64,000 nucleotides of DNA from Mesosutterella porci. GTDB lineage: Bacteria > Pseudomonadota > Gammaproteobacteria > Burkholderiales > Burkholderiaceae_F. This document shows, in pieces, positions 54,801-63,800 of the stretch. Position 1 is the stretch's first letter. Each line of letters starts with the position of its first letter. The notes below the pieces were generated by a model. That model made no database searches, was not told the origin of the DNA, and saw only the letters and a list, made by a program, of their open reading frames with translations. The stretch covers positions 62,001-126,000 of the forward strand of contig NZ_JAKNCT010000005.1 in NCBI RefSeq assembly GCF_022134585.1, written 5' to 3'. A program made the translations under genes and the position numbers.

Positions 54801-55322
54801 GTCGGATTCGACCTCTACAACCAGATGCTTCAGGACGCGGTGCGGTCGCTCCGCAGGGGCGAGACGCCCGACATCGAGCATCCGTTCGCCTCGGTGGCGG
54901 AGATCAACCTGCACGCCCCGGCGCTGCTGCCCTCGGACTACGTGCCCGACGTCGGCCAGAGGCTCTCCTTTTACAAGGCGCTCGCAGCGGCCTCCGACGC
55001 GGCAGCCCTCAACGACGTGGTCGAGGACCTCGCCGACCGCTACGGCGAGCCGCCCGACCCCGCCCGGATGCTGGTCGCGACGCACAGGCTGCGGCTCGTC
55101 TGCGAGGGGCTCGGCATCAAGAAGATCGACTCCTCGCACGAGGCGACCCTCATCACCGTCTCCGAGCACCCGAAGTTCGAGCCCCTGAAGCTGATCGACC
55201 TCATGCAGAGCCGCACCGACGTGCGCATGGCAGGTCCACAGCGCATTAAGATCACGCAGAGCCTGCCCGAAGCGAAGGACCGCGTCGCGATGCTGCGCGG
55301 CTTCCTCGCGAAGCTCGCCTGA
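51864..55322 (+). CDS. mfd: transcription-repair coupling factor
   Basis: A 1152-aa DNA translocase that removes stalled RNA polymerase and recruits UvrA. In order: UvrB-like N-terminal domains, the RNAP-interacting domain (VVHVEHGIGRYEGL, about 495), RecG-like helicase with Walker A CGDVGFGKTEVAL (about 640) and DEEH box (VVVDEEHRFGVRQ), helicase motif VI (QLRGRVGRSHHQAYAYLL), and the C-terminal D7 domain. Length matches the E. coli protein (1148). It is divergent from ispDF. Confidence 0.98.
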   Translation: MTFEGLLSEKLFEPHAGTNRRLTAAPGVSDALAAALAARECAQHAAPLIVLCADASDPDRLAEEISWYEPQLSVRVFPDWETLPYDMISPHEDLVSERLETLFRLASRVPGRRAASRGGIDVLLVSATTASLRLPPPAFVSATTFFFSRGDVISTTDFKRRLVMAGYSAVSQVMAPGEFCVRGEIIDIYPMGAPSPYRIGLFDDEIETLRTFDETTQRTTGDVQTVRILPGREFPMDEAGTQLFRKNWQKTFPKAPASSPVVRDIASHVAPAGIEYYLPLFFEQTATIFDYAGEDAKFLLAGPVSDTLERFMSETRQRYVFLSHDAERPALPPEALYLTSEEFFKTLGPLPHWKLETGSESPLPPLAVDRRAKDPLAGFRKWLGSARAEKLRVLVAAASPGREETVRELFREHGLEPEPCGSFEAFVEGGQGFAITHAPLSRGLLLREEHLALVTETELYRAGPRRRSRRREHRTNIDAMIRDLSELRIGDPVVHVEHGIGRYEGLVTLETQEGLSECLQLEYAQGAKLYVPVSQLHLISRYSGADREHAPLHRLGRGDWEKAKKKASEQVRDTAAELLNLYARRASRPGLVFSCPQEDMEHFAEGFPFEETADQQAAIDAVISDMTSGRPMDRLVCGDVGFGKTEVALRAAFLAVMSGRQVAVLCPTTLLAEQHAQTFRDRFASWPVTVVELSRFRSAKETAAALKALADGTADIVIGTHKLLSESVKFASLGLVVVDEEHRFGVRQKEKLKELRAEVDVLTLTATPIPRTLSMSLEGVRDFSVIATAPEKRLAVKTFVRPESNALIREAILRELKRGGQVYFLHNEVETIQSRFERLSELVPEARIAVAHGQMPERELEHVMREFYQQKYNVLLCTTIIETGIDIPTANTIIIHRADKLGLAQLHQLRGRVGRSHHQAYAYLLVPPEASITKNAEKRLEALQNLEELGSGFYLAMHDLEIRGAGEVLGERQSGEIANVGFDLYNQMLQDAVRSLRRGETPDIEHPFASVAEINLHAPALLPSDYVPDVGQRLSFYKALAAASDAAALNDVVEDLADRYGEPPDPARMLVATHRLRLVCEGLGIKKIDSSHEATLITVSEHPKFEPLKLIDLMQSRTDVRMAGPQRIKITQSLPEAKDRVAMLRGFLAKLA

Positions 55323-55358
55323 AAGGGGCCTGGAAAGGAAAAACAAGGAGGACAGCTT

Positions 55359-56261
55359 ATGGACAGAACCTTTGACCTGGTGATTCAGGGCCCGGGCCTT
55401 GCGGCCTCGGCCCTGCCGCAGGCCGCTCTGGAGCTTTCCGCAGAGCGGGTCCCCGCAGGCCCGGGCGCGGTGAGGCTGCGCGCGGTCGACCCCGCGCGGG
55501 CCCGTGCTCTCCTGCCCGGGCTCGACGCCCTGGGGCTGGACGCGGCGGTCGTGCCCGCGGGGCTGCTTCTCACGGACTTTCGCGTCGCCGCGAGCGACTT
55601 CGACAGCACGCTCTGCGCCGAGGAGACGCTCGATCAGGTGGCCCGCCGCGAGGGCTACGGCGAAGAGATCGCGCGCGTCACGGATCGGGCGATGAGGGGC
55701 GAGATCCGCAACTATTCGGAAAGCCTCCGCGAGCGCATCCGCCTCATCGCGGGCTGCCCCGAGCGGGCCTTCACGGACTACGCCTCGGGCCTGCGCTACA
55801 ACCCCGGCGCCGAGACCCTGATGGCCGCCTTCCGGGCCTCGGGGCTGCGCCGCTACATCGTCTCGGCGGGCTTCGACCAGATCATGGAGGCCGGGGCGCG
55901 GCATTTCGCAGCCGAGGGCTGGCGCTGCAACCGGCTCGAGGTGAAGGACGGGGTGCTCACCGGGCGGGTCGCCGGGCCGCAGGAGAACGGGGGCGAGATC
56001 ATCGACGGCGAGGGCAAGCGCCGGATGGTCGAGCAGCTCTGCCGCGACGCGGGCGCGGAGCCTAAGCAGCTGATCACCCTGGGCGACGGCTGGAATGACG
56101 TGCCGATGCTGCGCTTCGCGGGCCTGGGCGTCGCCTATCACGCAAAGCCCCGCGTGCGCGCTCTTGTCGCCCTGCAGGTGAACCACCTGGGGCTCGACTC
56201 CGTCCTCTCCTGGTTCGAGGACGGCGAGCACTGGCGGCAGGCGGCCCTTGCCGGGGGCTGA
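55359..56261 (+). CDS. serB: phosphoserine phosphatase
   Basis: A 300-aa HAD-family phosphatase of the last step of serine synthesis. The start has AAGGAGG. A divergent ~75-residue N-domain precedes HAD motif I DFDSTLCAEE (Asp80, Asp82), motif II in YIVSAGFDQIM (Ser) and motif III/IV in TLGDGWNDVPML. It follows mfd by 36 bases and may be co-transcribed with it. Confidence 0.94.
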   Translation: MDRTFDLVIQGPGLAASALPQAALELSAERVPAGPGAVRLRAVDPARARALLPGLDALGLDAAVVPAGLLLTDFRVAASDFDSTLCAEETLDQVARREGYGEEIARVTDRAMRGEIRNYSESLRERIRLIAGCPERAFTDYASGLRYNPGAETLMAAFRASGLRRYIVSAGFDQIMEAGARHFAAEGWRCNRLEVKDGVLTGRVAGPQENGGEIIDGEGKRRMVEQLCRDAGAEPKQLITLGDGWNDVPMLRFAGLGVAYHAKPRVRALVALQVNHLGLDSVLSWFEDGEHWRQAALAGG

Positions 56262-56306
56262 AAAAGACCCGCCTGCCTTCAAAGGAGAGGCGGGGGAGGC
56301 TTTTTT
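56261..56306. terminator. bidirectional terminator between serB and the efflux operon
   Basis: CCCGCCT (56268-56274) pairs with AGGCGGG (56288-56294); A-rich on the left and TTTTTT on the right, so it can end both serB and the minus-strand lipoprotein gene. Confidence 0.82.
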
Positions 56307-57751
56307 CAGCGCTCCCTGGCCTTTCCGAGGCCTTCCCAGCCTCCGCCCAGCGCCTCGATCAGCCGCACGCTGTTCACCAGCGCATCGGCCTTAAGCGAAA
56401 TCAGGCTCTGCTGACTCGACAGCCTCGTCGTCTCGGAGGTGTACACGTCGGTGTAGTCGATCATGCCCTCCGCGTACTGGCTCGACTTCACGCGGGCGGT
56501 CTCGGCGGCCGCCTGCAGGCCCCGTTCGCTCTGCTCGATCTCGCGCTCGAGGAGCCTTGCGGCCGCGAGGTAGTCCTCCACGCCCTGGAAGGCCTCGAGC
56601 ACCGTCTCCCTGTAGGAGGCCACGCTCTTTTCGTAGTCGGCCTTCGCCTGCCTCACGCGCGAAGAGGTCTTCCCCGCGTCAAAGAGCGGCGCGGCGGCCG
56701 AGGCGCCGAGAGACCAGAGGAAATGGGGGGCGTTCACAAAGTGCGAGAGCCTCGAGCCCGAGTACCCGGTCTCGCCCGTGAGCGTCAGATCCGGGTAATA
56801 GCCCGCGATCGCGATCCCGATCTCCTCGTTGGCGGCGGCCATGCTGCGCTCGGCCGAGGCGATGTCGGGCCGGCGCTCGAGCAGCCTCGAGGGCACCCCA
56901 GCGGGGACGGCGGGCACGGCCGGCAGCGCAGAGGCGGAGGCCGGCAGGCTGAACTCCGCCGGGGCCCGGCCGGTCAGTACCGCGATGGCGTGCTCGTACT
57001 GAGCGCGCTCGGCCTCGAGCGAGGCCTTCGATGAGCGGGCCGAATACAGGCTCTGCTCGGCCTGCGTGAGGTCGGACTTCACGACGGCGCCGGAGCGGTA
57101 TTTGTTCTGCAGCACCCGCACGTTCGACTCATAGGCACGGATCGTCTCCTCGTAGAGCGCGATGCGCTCATCCAGCGAGCGGAGCGTGAAGTAGTTGCGC
57201 GCGAGGCTCGCCTGCGCAGAAAGCGCGGCGTTGGCCAGATCGGCCTCCGCGGCCTGCGCGAGCGCCTTCTCCTCGGTCACCTGCCGGCGCAGCTTGCCCC
57301 ACAGGTCGAGCTCCCAGGACAGGGAGGCGGTGAGCGACACGCTGTTGCCCGTGCGGCCGCTCTGGCGGCTTCTCGACCCGGAGGCGCCGGCGTTCACCGC
57401 CGGATAAAGCGAGGCCTCGTACTCGGAGACCAGGGCCGCAGCCTTCTCGAAGCTCGCGACGTACTGGGCCACTGTCTGGTTTCCGGAGACCACCCGGGCC
57501 TCCAGATCATTGAGCACCGGGTCGCCGTACATCCTCCACCATTCGCCCTTCAGCTCGGAGTCGGCCGGGCTGGCGCTCTTCCAGCCCTCGGGGGCCGCCT
57601 CCTTGAAGGAAGCGGGCGCCGAGGAGGCGTCAGGGGCCCTGTAGTCCGGACCCACCGCGCAGCCCGCCAGAAGCGAGGCGAGAACTGCGGCGGCCGACCA
57701 CACGCAGAGGACTTTCTTGTTGTGTTGCTTCATGTCAGTGACTTTCTCCAT
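56306..57751 (-). CDS. NodT-family efflux outer-membrane lipoprotein
   Basis: A 481-aa TolC-like channel for RND pumps. The start at 57751 overlaps the pump stop (TGATG), indicating coupling; an alternative ATG at 57733 is possible. A lipoprotein signal ends at LLAGC, followed by AVGPDYRAPD, standard for the NodT/OprM family. ARNYFTLRSLDERIALYEETI and RRPDIASAERSMAAANEEIGIA are the usual repeated helical hairpins. It is the third gene of the operon. Confidence 0.94.
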   Translation of the reverse strand: MEKVTDMKQHNKKVLCVWSAAAVLASLLAGCAVGPDYRAPDASSAPASFKEAAPEGWKSASPADSELKGEWWRMYGDPVLNDLEARVVSGNQTVAQYVASFEKAAALVSEYEASLYPAVNAGASGSRSRQSGRTGNSVSLTASLSWELDLWGKLRRQVTEEKALAQAAEADLANAALSAQASLARNYFTLRSLDERIALYEETIRAYESNVRVLQNKYRSGAVVKSDLTQAEQSLYSARSSKASLEAERAQYEHAIAVLTGRAPAEFSLPASASALPAVPAVPAGVPSRLLERRPDIASAERSMAAANEEIGIAIAGYYPDLTLTGETGYSGSRLSHFVNAPHFLWSLGASAAAPLFDAGKTSSRVRQAKADYEKSVASYRETVLEAFQGVEDYLAAARLLEREIEQSERGLQAAAETARVKSSQYAEGMIDYTDVYTSETTRLSSQQSLISLKADALVNSVRLIEALGGGWEGLGKARER

Positions 57752-60700
57752 CACGAGCCCGCGGGCTCTCGCCATGCAAACAGCTTCGAGGCAATGCGAT
57801 GGCGGACCGCCTTCACCTTCGAGCCGACCCGGTCGAGGTATACGTAAACGACCGGCGTCGTATAAAGCGTGAGCACCTGGCTCACCACCAGGCCGCCGCA
57901 GATCGCGATGCCCAGCGGCCGGTTGAAGGAACCGTTCGCGCCGGTCTGGATGATGAGCGGGACCGCGCCGAAAAAGGCGGCAAGCGAGGTCATCAGGATC
58001 GGCCGAAAGCGCTTGTCGCAGGCCGTGATGACGGCCTGCTCGGGCGTCATCCCGGAGCGCTGGGCGGCGATCGCGAAGTCCACCATCAGAATGCCGTTTT
58101 TCTTCACGATGCCGATCAGCAGCAGGATGCCCACGAACGCGATCACGGTAAGCGGCGTTCCCGTGGCCATCATGAGCAGCATCGCGCCGATGCCCGCCGA
58201 GGGCAGCGTCGAGATGATGGTGAGCGGGTGTATCCAGCTCTCGTAGAGGATGCCGAGCAGGATGTAGATCACCACGATCGCGCCCGCGATCAGCACCGGC
58301 ATCTGCGCGACCAGCTTGTCGTAGGTCTTGGCGGTGCCCTGCATGCTGCCGTGGATATCATCGGGCAGCCCGATCGAGACCAGCGCGCGGTCAATCGCTT
58401 CCTTGGCCTGGCTCAGGGTCACCCCGTCGGCCAGGTTGAAGGCGATCGTCGTGGTCGCCATCTGCGACTGGTGAGCGACCGACAGGGGCGTGGCCGCATA
58501 GGTGATCTTCGCGAAAGCCGAGACGGGCACGAGCTCTCCCGAGGAGGTCGTGACCCGCAGCCGGCTGAGCACCTGCGGATCCTTCGTCCAGCTGCGATCG
58601 AGTCCGATGATGCTGTAGTACTGGTTGAGCACCTGGTACTGGGTGGCGATCTGGCGCTGCGCGAAGGCGTTGTTCAGGAACGTATCGATGTCCCTCACAT
58701 CCAGCCCGTAGCGGGCCGCGGCCTCGCGGTCGATCTCGAGCTTCGCCTCGATGCCGCCCGACTCCTCGTCGGTGTCAACGCTCGTGAGCTCCTTGAGCCC
58801 GGCCATCACCGCGTAGACCTTCGGGCTCCAGGCCCGCAGCGTCTCCAGGTTGTCGCACTGCAGGCTGTACTGGTAGGTCGCGTTCGCGCTCCTGCCGCCG
58901 ATGCGGAAGTCCTGCGCGGCCATCATGAACAGCTGCGCGCCGGGAACGCCCGAACCCTGCCGGGTGAGCCGATTGGCGATTTCCGCGGCCGAGGCGTGGC
59001 GCTGCGTCCCCCAGGTCTTCAGGCGCACGAAGAACATGCCGGTGTTGCGCGAGCCGAAGCCCCCGCCTCCCGTCGAGGAGATCACGTAGCGCACGTCGGG
59101 ATCCTTTTCGATCCGCGCGGCCACCTGGCTGAGCACCGGCTCCATCGCGGTGAAGCTCGTCGCCTGGTCGGCGCGCACCGCGCCCATCAGCATGCCGGTG
59201 TCCTGGTTGGGGAAGAGCCCCTTGTCGATCACGATGAAGAGGAAGACGTTGCCCGCGACCGTGAGCAGCAGGATGAAGAGCGTGAGGGCCTTGTGCCGCA
59301 TCACGCCCCCGAGGCTTTTCACGTAGCCCGCGTGCAGCTTCTTTAGAAAGCGGCTGAAGCTGTCGAACAGCCGCACGACGGGATTCCGCCTGCCGCTCGC
59401 AGGGGCCCGGGCCTGCGGCCGCCCCAGCAGCCGTCCGCTCAGCATCGGGGTGAGCGTGAGAGAAACGAACATCGAGACCACGAGCGCGGCGGCCAGCGTC
59501 ACGGCAAATTCCCGGAAGTAGCGCCCGATCACGCCCGAGAGGAAAAAAAGCGGAATGAAGACTGCAATCAGCGACGAGGTCATCGAAAAGACCGTGAAGC
59601 TGATCTCGCGGCTGCCCACGAGCGCCCCCTGCATGGGGCTCGCCCCCTCCTCGATGTGCCGGCTGATGTTCTCGAGCACCACGATCGCGTCGTCCACCAC
59701 GAAGCCCGTGCTCACGATGAGAGCCATCATGGACAGGGTGTCGAGCGTGTAGCCGCACAGGTACATGATCCCGAAGGTGCCGATGAGCGAAATGGGCAGG
59801 GCCGCCGCGGGAATGAGCACCGCACGACCGTTCCTGAGAAACAGGTAGACCACGCAGATCACGAGGATCACAGAGAAGATGAGCGTCTTTTCCGTCTCGT
59901 AGAGGGAGTCCCGGATGTTGGTCGAGCGGTCGATGGCGAGCGTGAGCTTCGTGCCCCCGGGCAGCATCGCGTTAAGCGACGGCATCAGGTCCTTGATCGC
60001 CTGGATCGTTTCGAGCATGTTCGCCCCGGCCTGCCTCGTGACCGAGATCGAAATCGAGGGCACGCCGTTCAGATAGCCCGCCGAATAGATGTCCTGCACC
60101 GAGTCGTAGACGTTCGCCACGTCCTGCAGCCTCACCGGTGCGCCGTTCTTGTAGGCGACGATGATGTCGCGGTAGTCCGAGGCCTGCGTGAGCTGGCCGT
60201 TTGCCTCGATCCACCAGGTGCTCGCGTCTCCCGCGAGGAGCCCGCGCGGCGAGTCCGTGGTCGCCGCCTCGATGGCCGAGCGGACGGTGTCGAGGGCGAT
60301 CCCCTGGCTCTCCAGCATCTTCGGCTTGAGGTCGATGCGGATGGCGGGCAGTGCGCCGCCGCGCAGCGACACCTGGCCCACGCCCTTCACCTGCGCGATG
60401 CGCTGCTGCAGCTTCGAGCTTGCCAGATCGTAGAGCTGGCCGCGGTTGAGCTTGTCGGAGGTGAGCGCGAGCATCACGATCGGGGCGTCGGACGGATTGG
60501 CCTTGTGGTACGTCGGCAGCGTCTTCATGGCCGAGGGCAGCAGCGTGCGGGCCGCGTTGATGGCGGCCTGCACGTCGCGGGCCGCGCCGTCGACGTCGCG
60601 CGAAAGGTCGAATTGGATCACGAGACGGGTCGAGCCCTGGCTCGAGCTCGAGGTGAGCTCGGTGATGCCGGCGATCTGTCCCATGGCCCTCTCAAGCGGC

Positions 60701-60894
60701 ATCGCCACCGTGGCGGCCATGGTCTCAGGGCTCGCGCCGGCCAGCGACGCGCTCACCATGATGGTGGGCGTGTCGACCTGGGGAATCGGTGCGACCGGCA
60801 GGAACCGGTAGGCCACGGCCCCGAGCACCGTGATCGTGAGCGAGATGAGCAGCGTCGCGATCGGCCTCAGGATGAAAAGCCGGGAGAAGTTCAC
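57751..60894 (-). CDS. RND efflux pump, MdtC/MuxC-like
   Basis: A 1047-aa inner-membrane proton/drug antiporter. The GTG at 60894 overlaps the stop of the upstream pump gene (GTGA) and has GGAGGGGG before it. N-terminus FSRLFILRPIATLLISLTITVLGAVAYRFLPVAPIPQVDTPTI-like features (first segment and periplasmic start) are typical; FVVDDAIVVLENISRHIEEG carries the proton-relay acidic pair, and GIVKKNGILMVDFA lies in the C-half. Together with the neighbouring MdtB-like pump it should form a heterotrimer, as MdtBC does. Confidence 0.93.
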   Translation of the reverse strand: MNFSRLFILRPIATLLISLTITVLGAVAYRFLPVAPIPQVDTPTIMVSASLAGASPETMAATVAMPLERAMGQIAGITELTSSSSQGSTRLVIQFDLSRDVDGAARDVQAAINAARTLLPSAMKTLPTYHKANPSDAPIVMLALTSDKLNRGQLYDLASSKLQQRIAQVKGVGQVSLRGGALPAIRIDLKPKMLESQGIALDTVRSAIEAATTDSPRGLLAGDASTWWIEANGQLTQASDYRDIIVAYKNGAPVRLQDVANVYDSVQDIYSAGYLNGVPSISISVTRQAGANMLETIQAIKDLMPSLNAMLPGGTKLTLAIDRSTNIRDSLYETEKTLIFSVILVICVVYLFLRNGRAVLIPAAALPISLIGTFGIMYLCGYTLDTLSMMALIVSTGFVVDDAIVVLENISRHIEEGASPMQGALVGSREISFTVFSMTSSLIAVFIPLFFLSGVIGRYFREFAVTLAAALVVSMFVSLTLTPMLSGRLLGRPQARAPASGRRNPVVRLFDSFSRFLKKLHAGYVKSLGGVMRHKALTLFILLLTVAGNVFLFIVIDKGLFPNQDTGMLMGAVRADQATSFTAMEPVLSQVAARIEKDPDVRYVISSTGGGGFGSRNTGMFFVRLKTWGTQRHASAAEIANRLTRQGSGVPGAQLFMMAAQDFRIGGRSANATYQYSLQCDNLETLRAWSPKVYAVMAGLKELTSVDTDEESGGIEAKLEIDREAAARYGLDVRDIDTFLNNAFAQRQIATQYQVLNQYYSIIGLDRSWTKDPQVLSRLRVTTSSGELVPVSAFAKITYAATPLSVAHQSQMATTTIAFNLADGVTLSQAKEAIDRALVSIGLPDDIHGSMQGTAKTYDKLVAQMPVLIAGAIVVIYILLGILYESWIHPLTIISTLPSAGIGAMLLMMATGTPLTVIAFVGILLLIGIVKKNGILMVDFAIAAQRSGMTPEQAVITACDKRFRPILMTSLAAFFGAVPLIIQTGANGSFNRPLGIAICGGLVVSQVLTLYTTPVVYVYLDRVGSKVKAVRHRIASKLFAWREPAGS

Positions 60895-63800
60895 GACGCC
60901 CCCTCCCCGGCCGCCGCCGGCTTTTTCAGCCACGCAAAGGACACCGCCCCGTCATAGCGGCCCGAGAGCCGCTCGAAGAAGAGGTAGATCACAGGCGTGG
61001 TAAAGAGGGTGAGCAGCTGGCTGAAGAGCAGCCCCGAGGCGATCACGATGCCCATCGGAACGCGGAACTCCGCCCCCGAGCCCGAGGCGAACGCGAGCGG
61101 CAGCGCCCCGAGCAGGGCCGCGCAGGTAGTCATCATGATCGGACGGAAGCGCAGCAGGCAGGCGTTGTAGATTGCCTCGAACGGAGGCTTGCCGGCGCGC
61201 TGCTCGGCCAGCGCAAAGTCGATCAGCATGATGGCGTTCTTCTTCACGATGCCGATGAGCAGGATGATGCCGATCAGCGCGATCAGCGTGAACTCCATCC
61301 CCGCGATCTTCAGCGCGAGCAGCGCTCCGATCGCGGCCGAGGGCAGCGTGGAGATGACCGTGACCGGGTGGATCCAGCTCTCGTAGAGGACGCCGAGCAC
61401 CACGTAGACCACGGCGACCGCGGCGAGGATGAGCCAGAGCGTGTTCGCGTTCGAGCTCTCGTAGGAGGAGAGCGCCCCCTGCGGCTTCACGCGGATCGTG
61501 GAGGGGATCTTGATCGAGCTCAGAGTCTCGCTCACCGCCTCGCGCGCCTCCTCGATGGAAAAGCCTTCAGCGAGGTTGAACGAGACGGTGGCGGCCGGCG
61601 TCTGCGAAATGCGCGAGTAGCTCACCGGGCCGGTCTTCTCGGAGATGGTGACGAGGTTGGAGAGCGGCACCATGAGGTCGGACCCGGTCGCGCTCGAGTC
61701 GGCCGTGCCGCTCTTCAGGTAGACCTTCGAGAAAGCCGAAAGGTCCTTTTTGAGGTCGGGCGAAACTTCGAGCACGACCCGGTACTGGTTCGCCTGGGTG
61801 TAGATGGTGGAGATCAGCCTCTGGCCGAAGGCGTTGTAGAGCGCCGCGTCGATGTCGCTCGCGCTGATGCCGTAGCGCGCGGCCGCCTCGCGGTTGATGT
61901 CGACGTAGGCGACGCGCCCCGAGTTGTCAAGGCTGCTCACCACGCCGCGGAAGCCCTGCCTCTGCGACAGGGTCTTCACAAACTTCGGCACCCACTCGTC
62001 GAGCTCCTCGCGGTCGGTTGAGTCAAAGGTGAGCTGGTACTGCGAGGGCGTCACCATGTCGTCCACGTTGAGGTCCTGGCTCTTGATCGCGTAGAGCCTG
62101 ATGCCGGGCACCTGCCCGGAGGCCTTCCTGAGGCGGTCGATCACGGTGTTCGCGCCGTCCCTGCTGCCGAAGTCCTTGAGGGTGATCTGCAGCCTGCCGT
62201 TGTTGAGCGAGGAGTTGTTGGTCGCGTCGACGCCGACGATGGAGGCGACCGAGGCCACCGCGGGATCCTTGAGGATGAGCTCGCTCAAGGCCTGCTGGCG
62301 GCGCGACATCTCCTTGAAGGAGACATCGCCCGGGGCCTCGGTGATGCCCTGGATCACGCCCGTGTCCTGCGAGGGGAAGAAGCCCGAGGGCACCCAGAGG
62401 TAAAGGACCGCCGTGAGGGCTAGAGTGCCCACCGCGACGGCGAGGGTGGCCTTCTGATGCCCGAGCACGAAGCGCAGGCAGCGCTTGTAGAGGTTGAGCA
62501 GCCAGTCAAAGCCCCGCCCGAAGGCCTGCGTGATCCGGCTGTGCTCGGACTCCGGCACATGCCTGAGCAGATAAGCCGACAGCATCGGGGTGAGCGTGAG
62601 CGACACGCACATGGAAACCGCGATCGACACCGCGAGCGTGATCGAGAACTCGCGGAAAAGCCTGCCCACGACATCGCCCATGAACAGCAGCGGGATCAGC
62701 ACCGCGATCAGGGAGATGGTGAGCGACATGATGGTGAAGCCGATCTCCTTCGAGCCCTGCAGCGCCGCGTCAAGCGGCTTCATCCCGTCGTCGATGTGGC
62801 GCTGGATGTTCTCCACCACCACGATGGCGTCGTCAATCACGAATCCGGTCGCGATCGTGAGCGCCATGAGCGAGAGGTTGTTGAGCGAGAAGCCGGCCAG
62901 GTACATCACGCCGAAGGTGCCGATGATCGAAAGCGGCACCGCGAGGCTCGGAATGAAGGTCGCGGCGATCGTGCGCAGGAAGAGGAACGACACCATGACC
63001 ACCAGCGAGATGGACAGCATCAGCTCGAACTGCACGTCCTCGATCGAGGCCCTGATGGTCTGGGTGCGGTCCGTGAGCGTGGCGATTTTCACCGATCCGG
63101 GCAGCGCGGCCTCAATCTCGGGCAGCTTCGCCTTGATCTTGTCGACGATCGACACGACGTTCGTGCCCGGCTGGCGCTGGATGTTGATGATGATCGCGGG
63201 CTTGCCGTTGGCCCAGGCCTCCTGGTATTCGTCCTGCGGTGCGTACTCCACCCGGGCCACGTCGCGCAGGTGCAGCGCCTGCCCGTCCTCGTACTTGAGC
63301 ACGAGGTTCTCATACTCGGCAGGCGTGCGCAGCTGATCGTTCGCGTCGATCGTGATCGAGCGCTCGTTGCCGTCGAAGCCGCCCTTCGAACCGTTCACGT
63401 TCGCATTGCTGATCGCGGTGTTCACGTCCGATAACGCGAGCCCGTGGCTCGCGAGCGCCGTGGGGTTGACGCGGATGCGCACGGCCAGCTGCTGGCCGCC
63501 CGCGAGGCTCACGAGCCCCACCCCGGAGATCTGCGACAGCTTCAGAGCGGCCCGCGTGTTGATGAGGTCCTGCACCTGCGTGAGCGGCAGGGTGTCGGAG
63601 GTGGCCGCCAGCGTGAGGATCGGGGTGTCGGCCGGGTTCACCTTCTTGTAGGTGGGCTTGTTGGGAAGATCCGACGGCAGCAGCGAGTCCGCGGCGTTGA
63701 TGGCCGCCTGCACCTCCTGCTCGGCCACGTCAAGTGAGAGCTCGAGGTTGAAGCGCAGCGTGATCACGGAGGTGCCGCCGGAGCTCACCGAGTACATCTG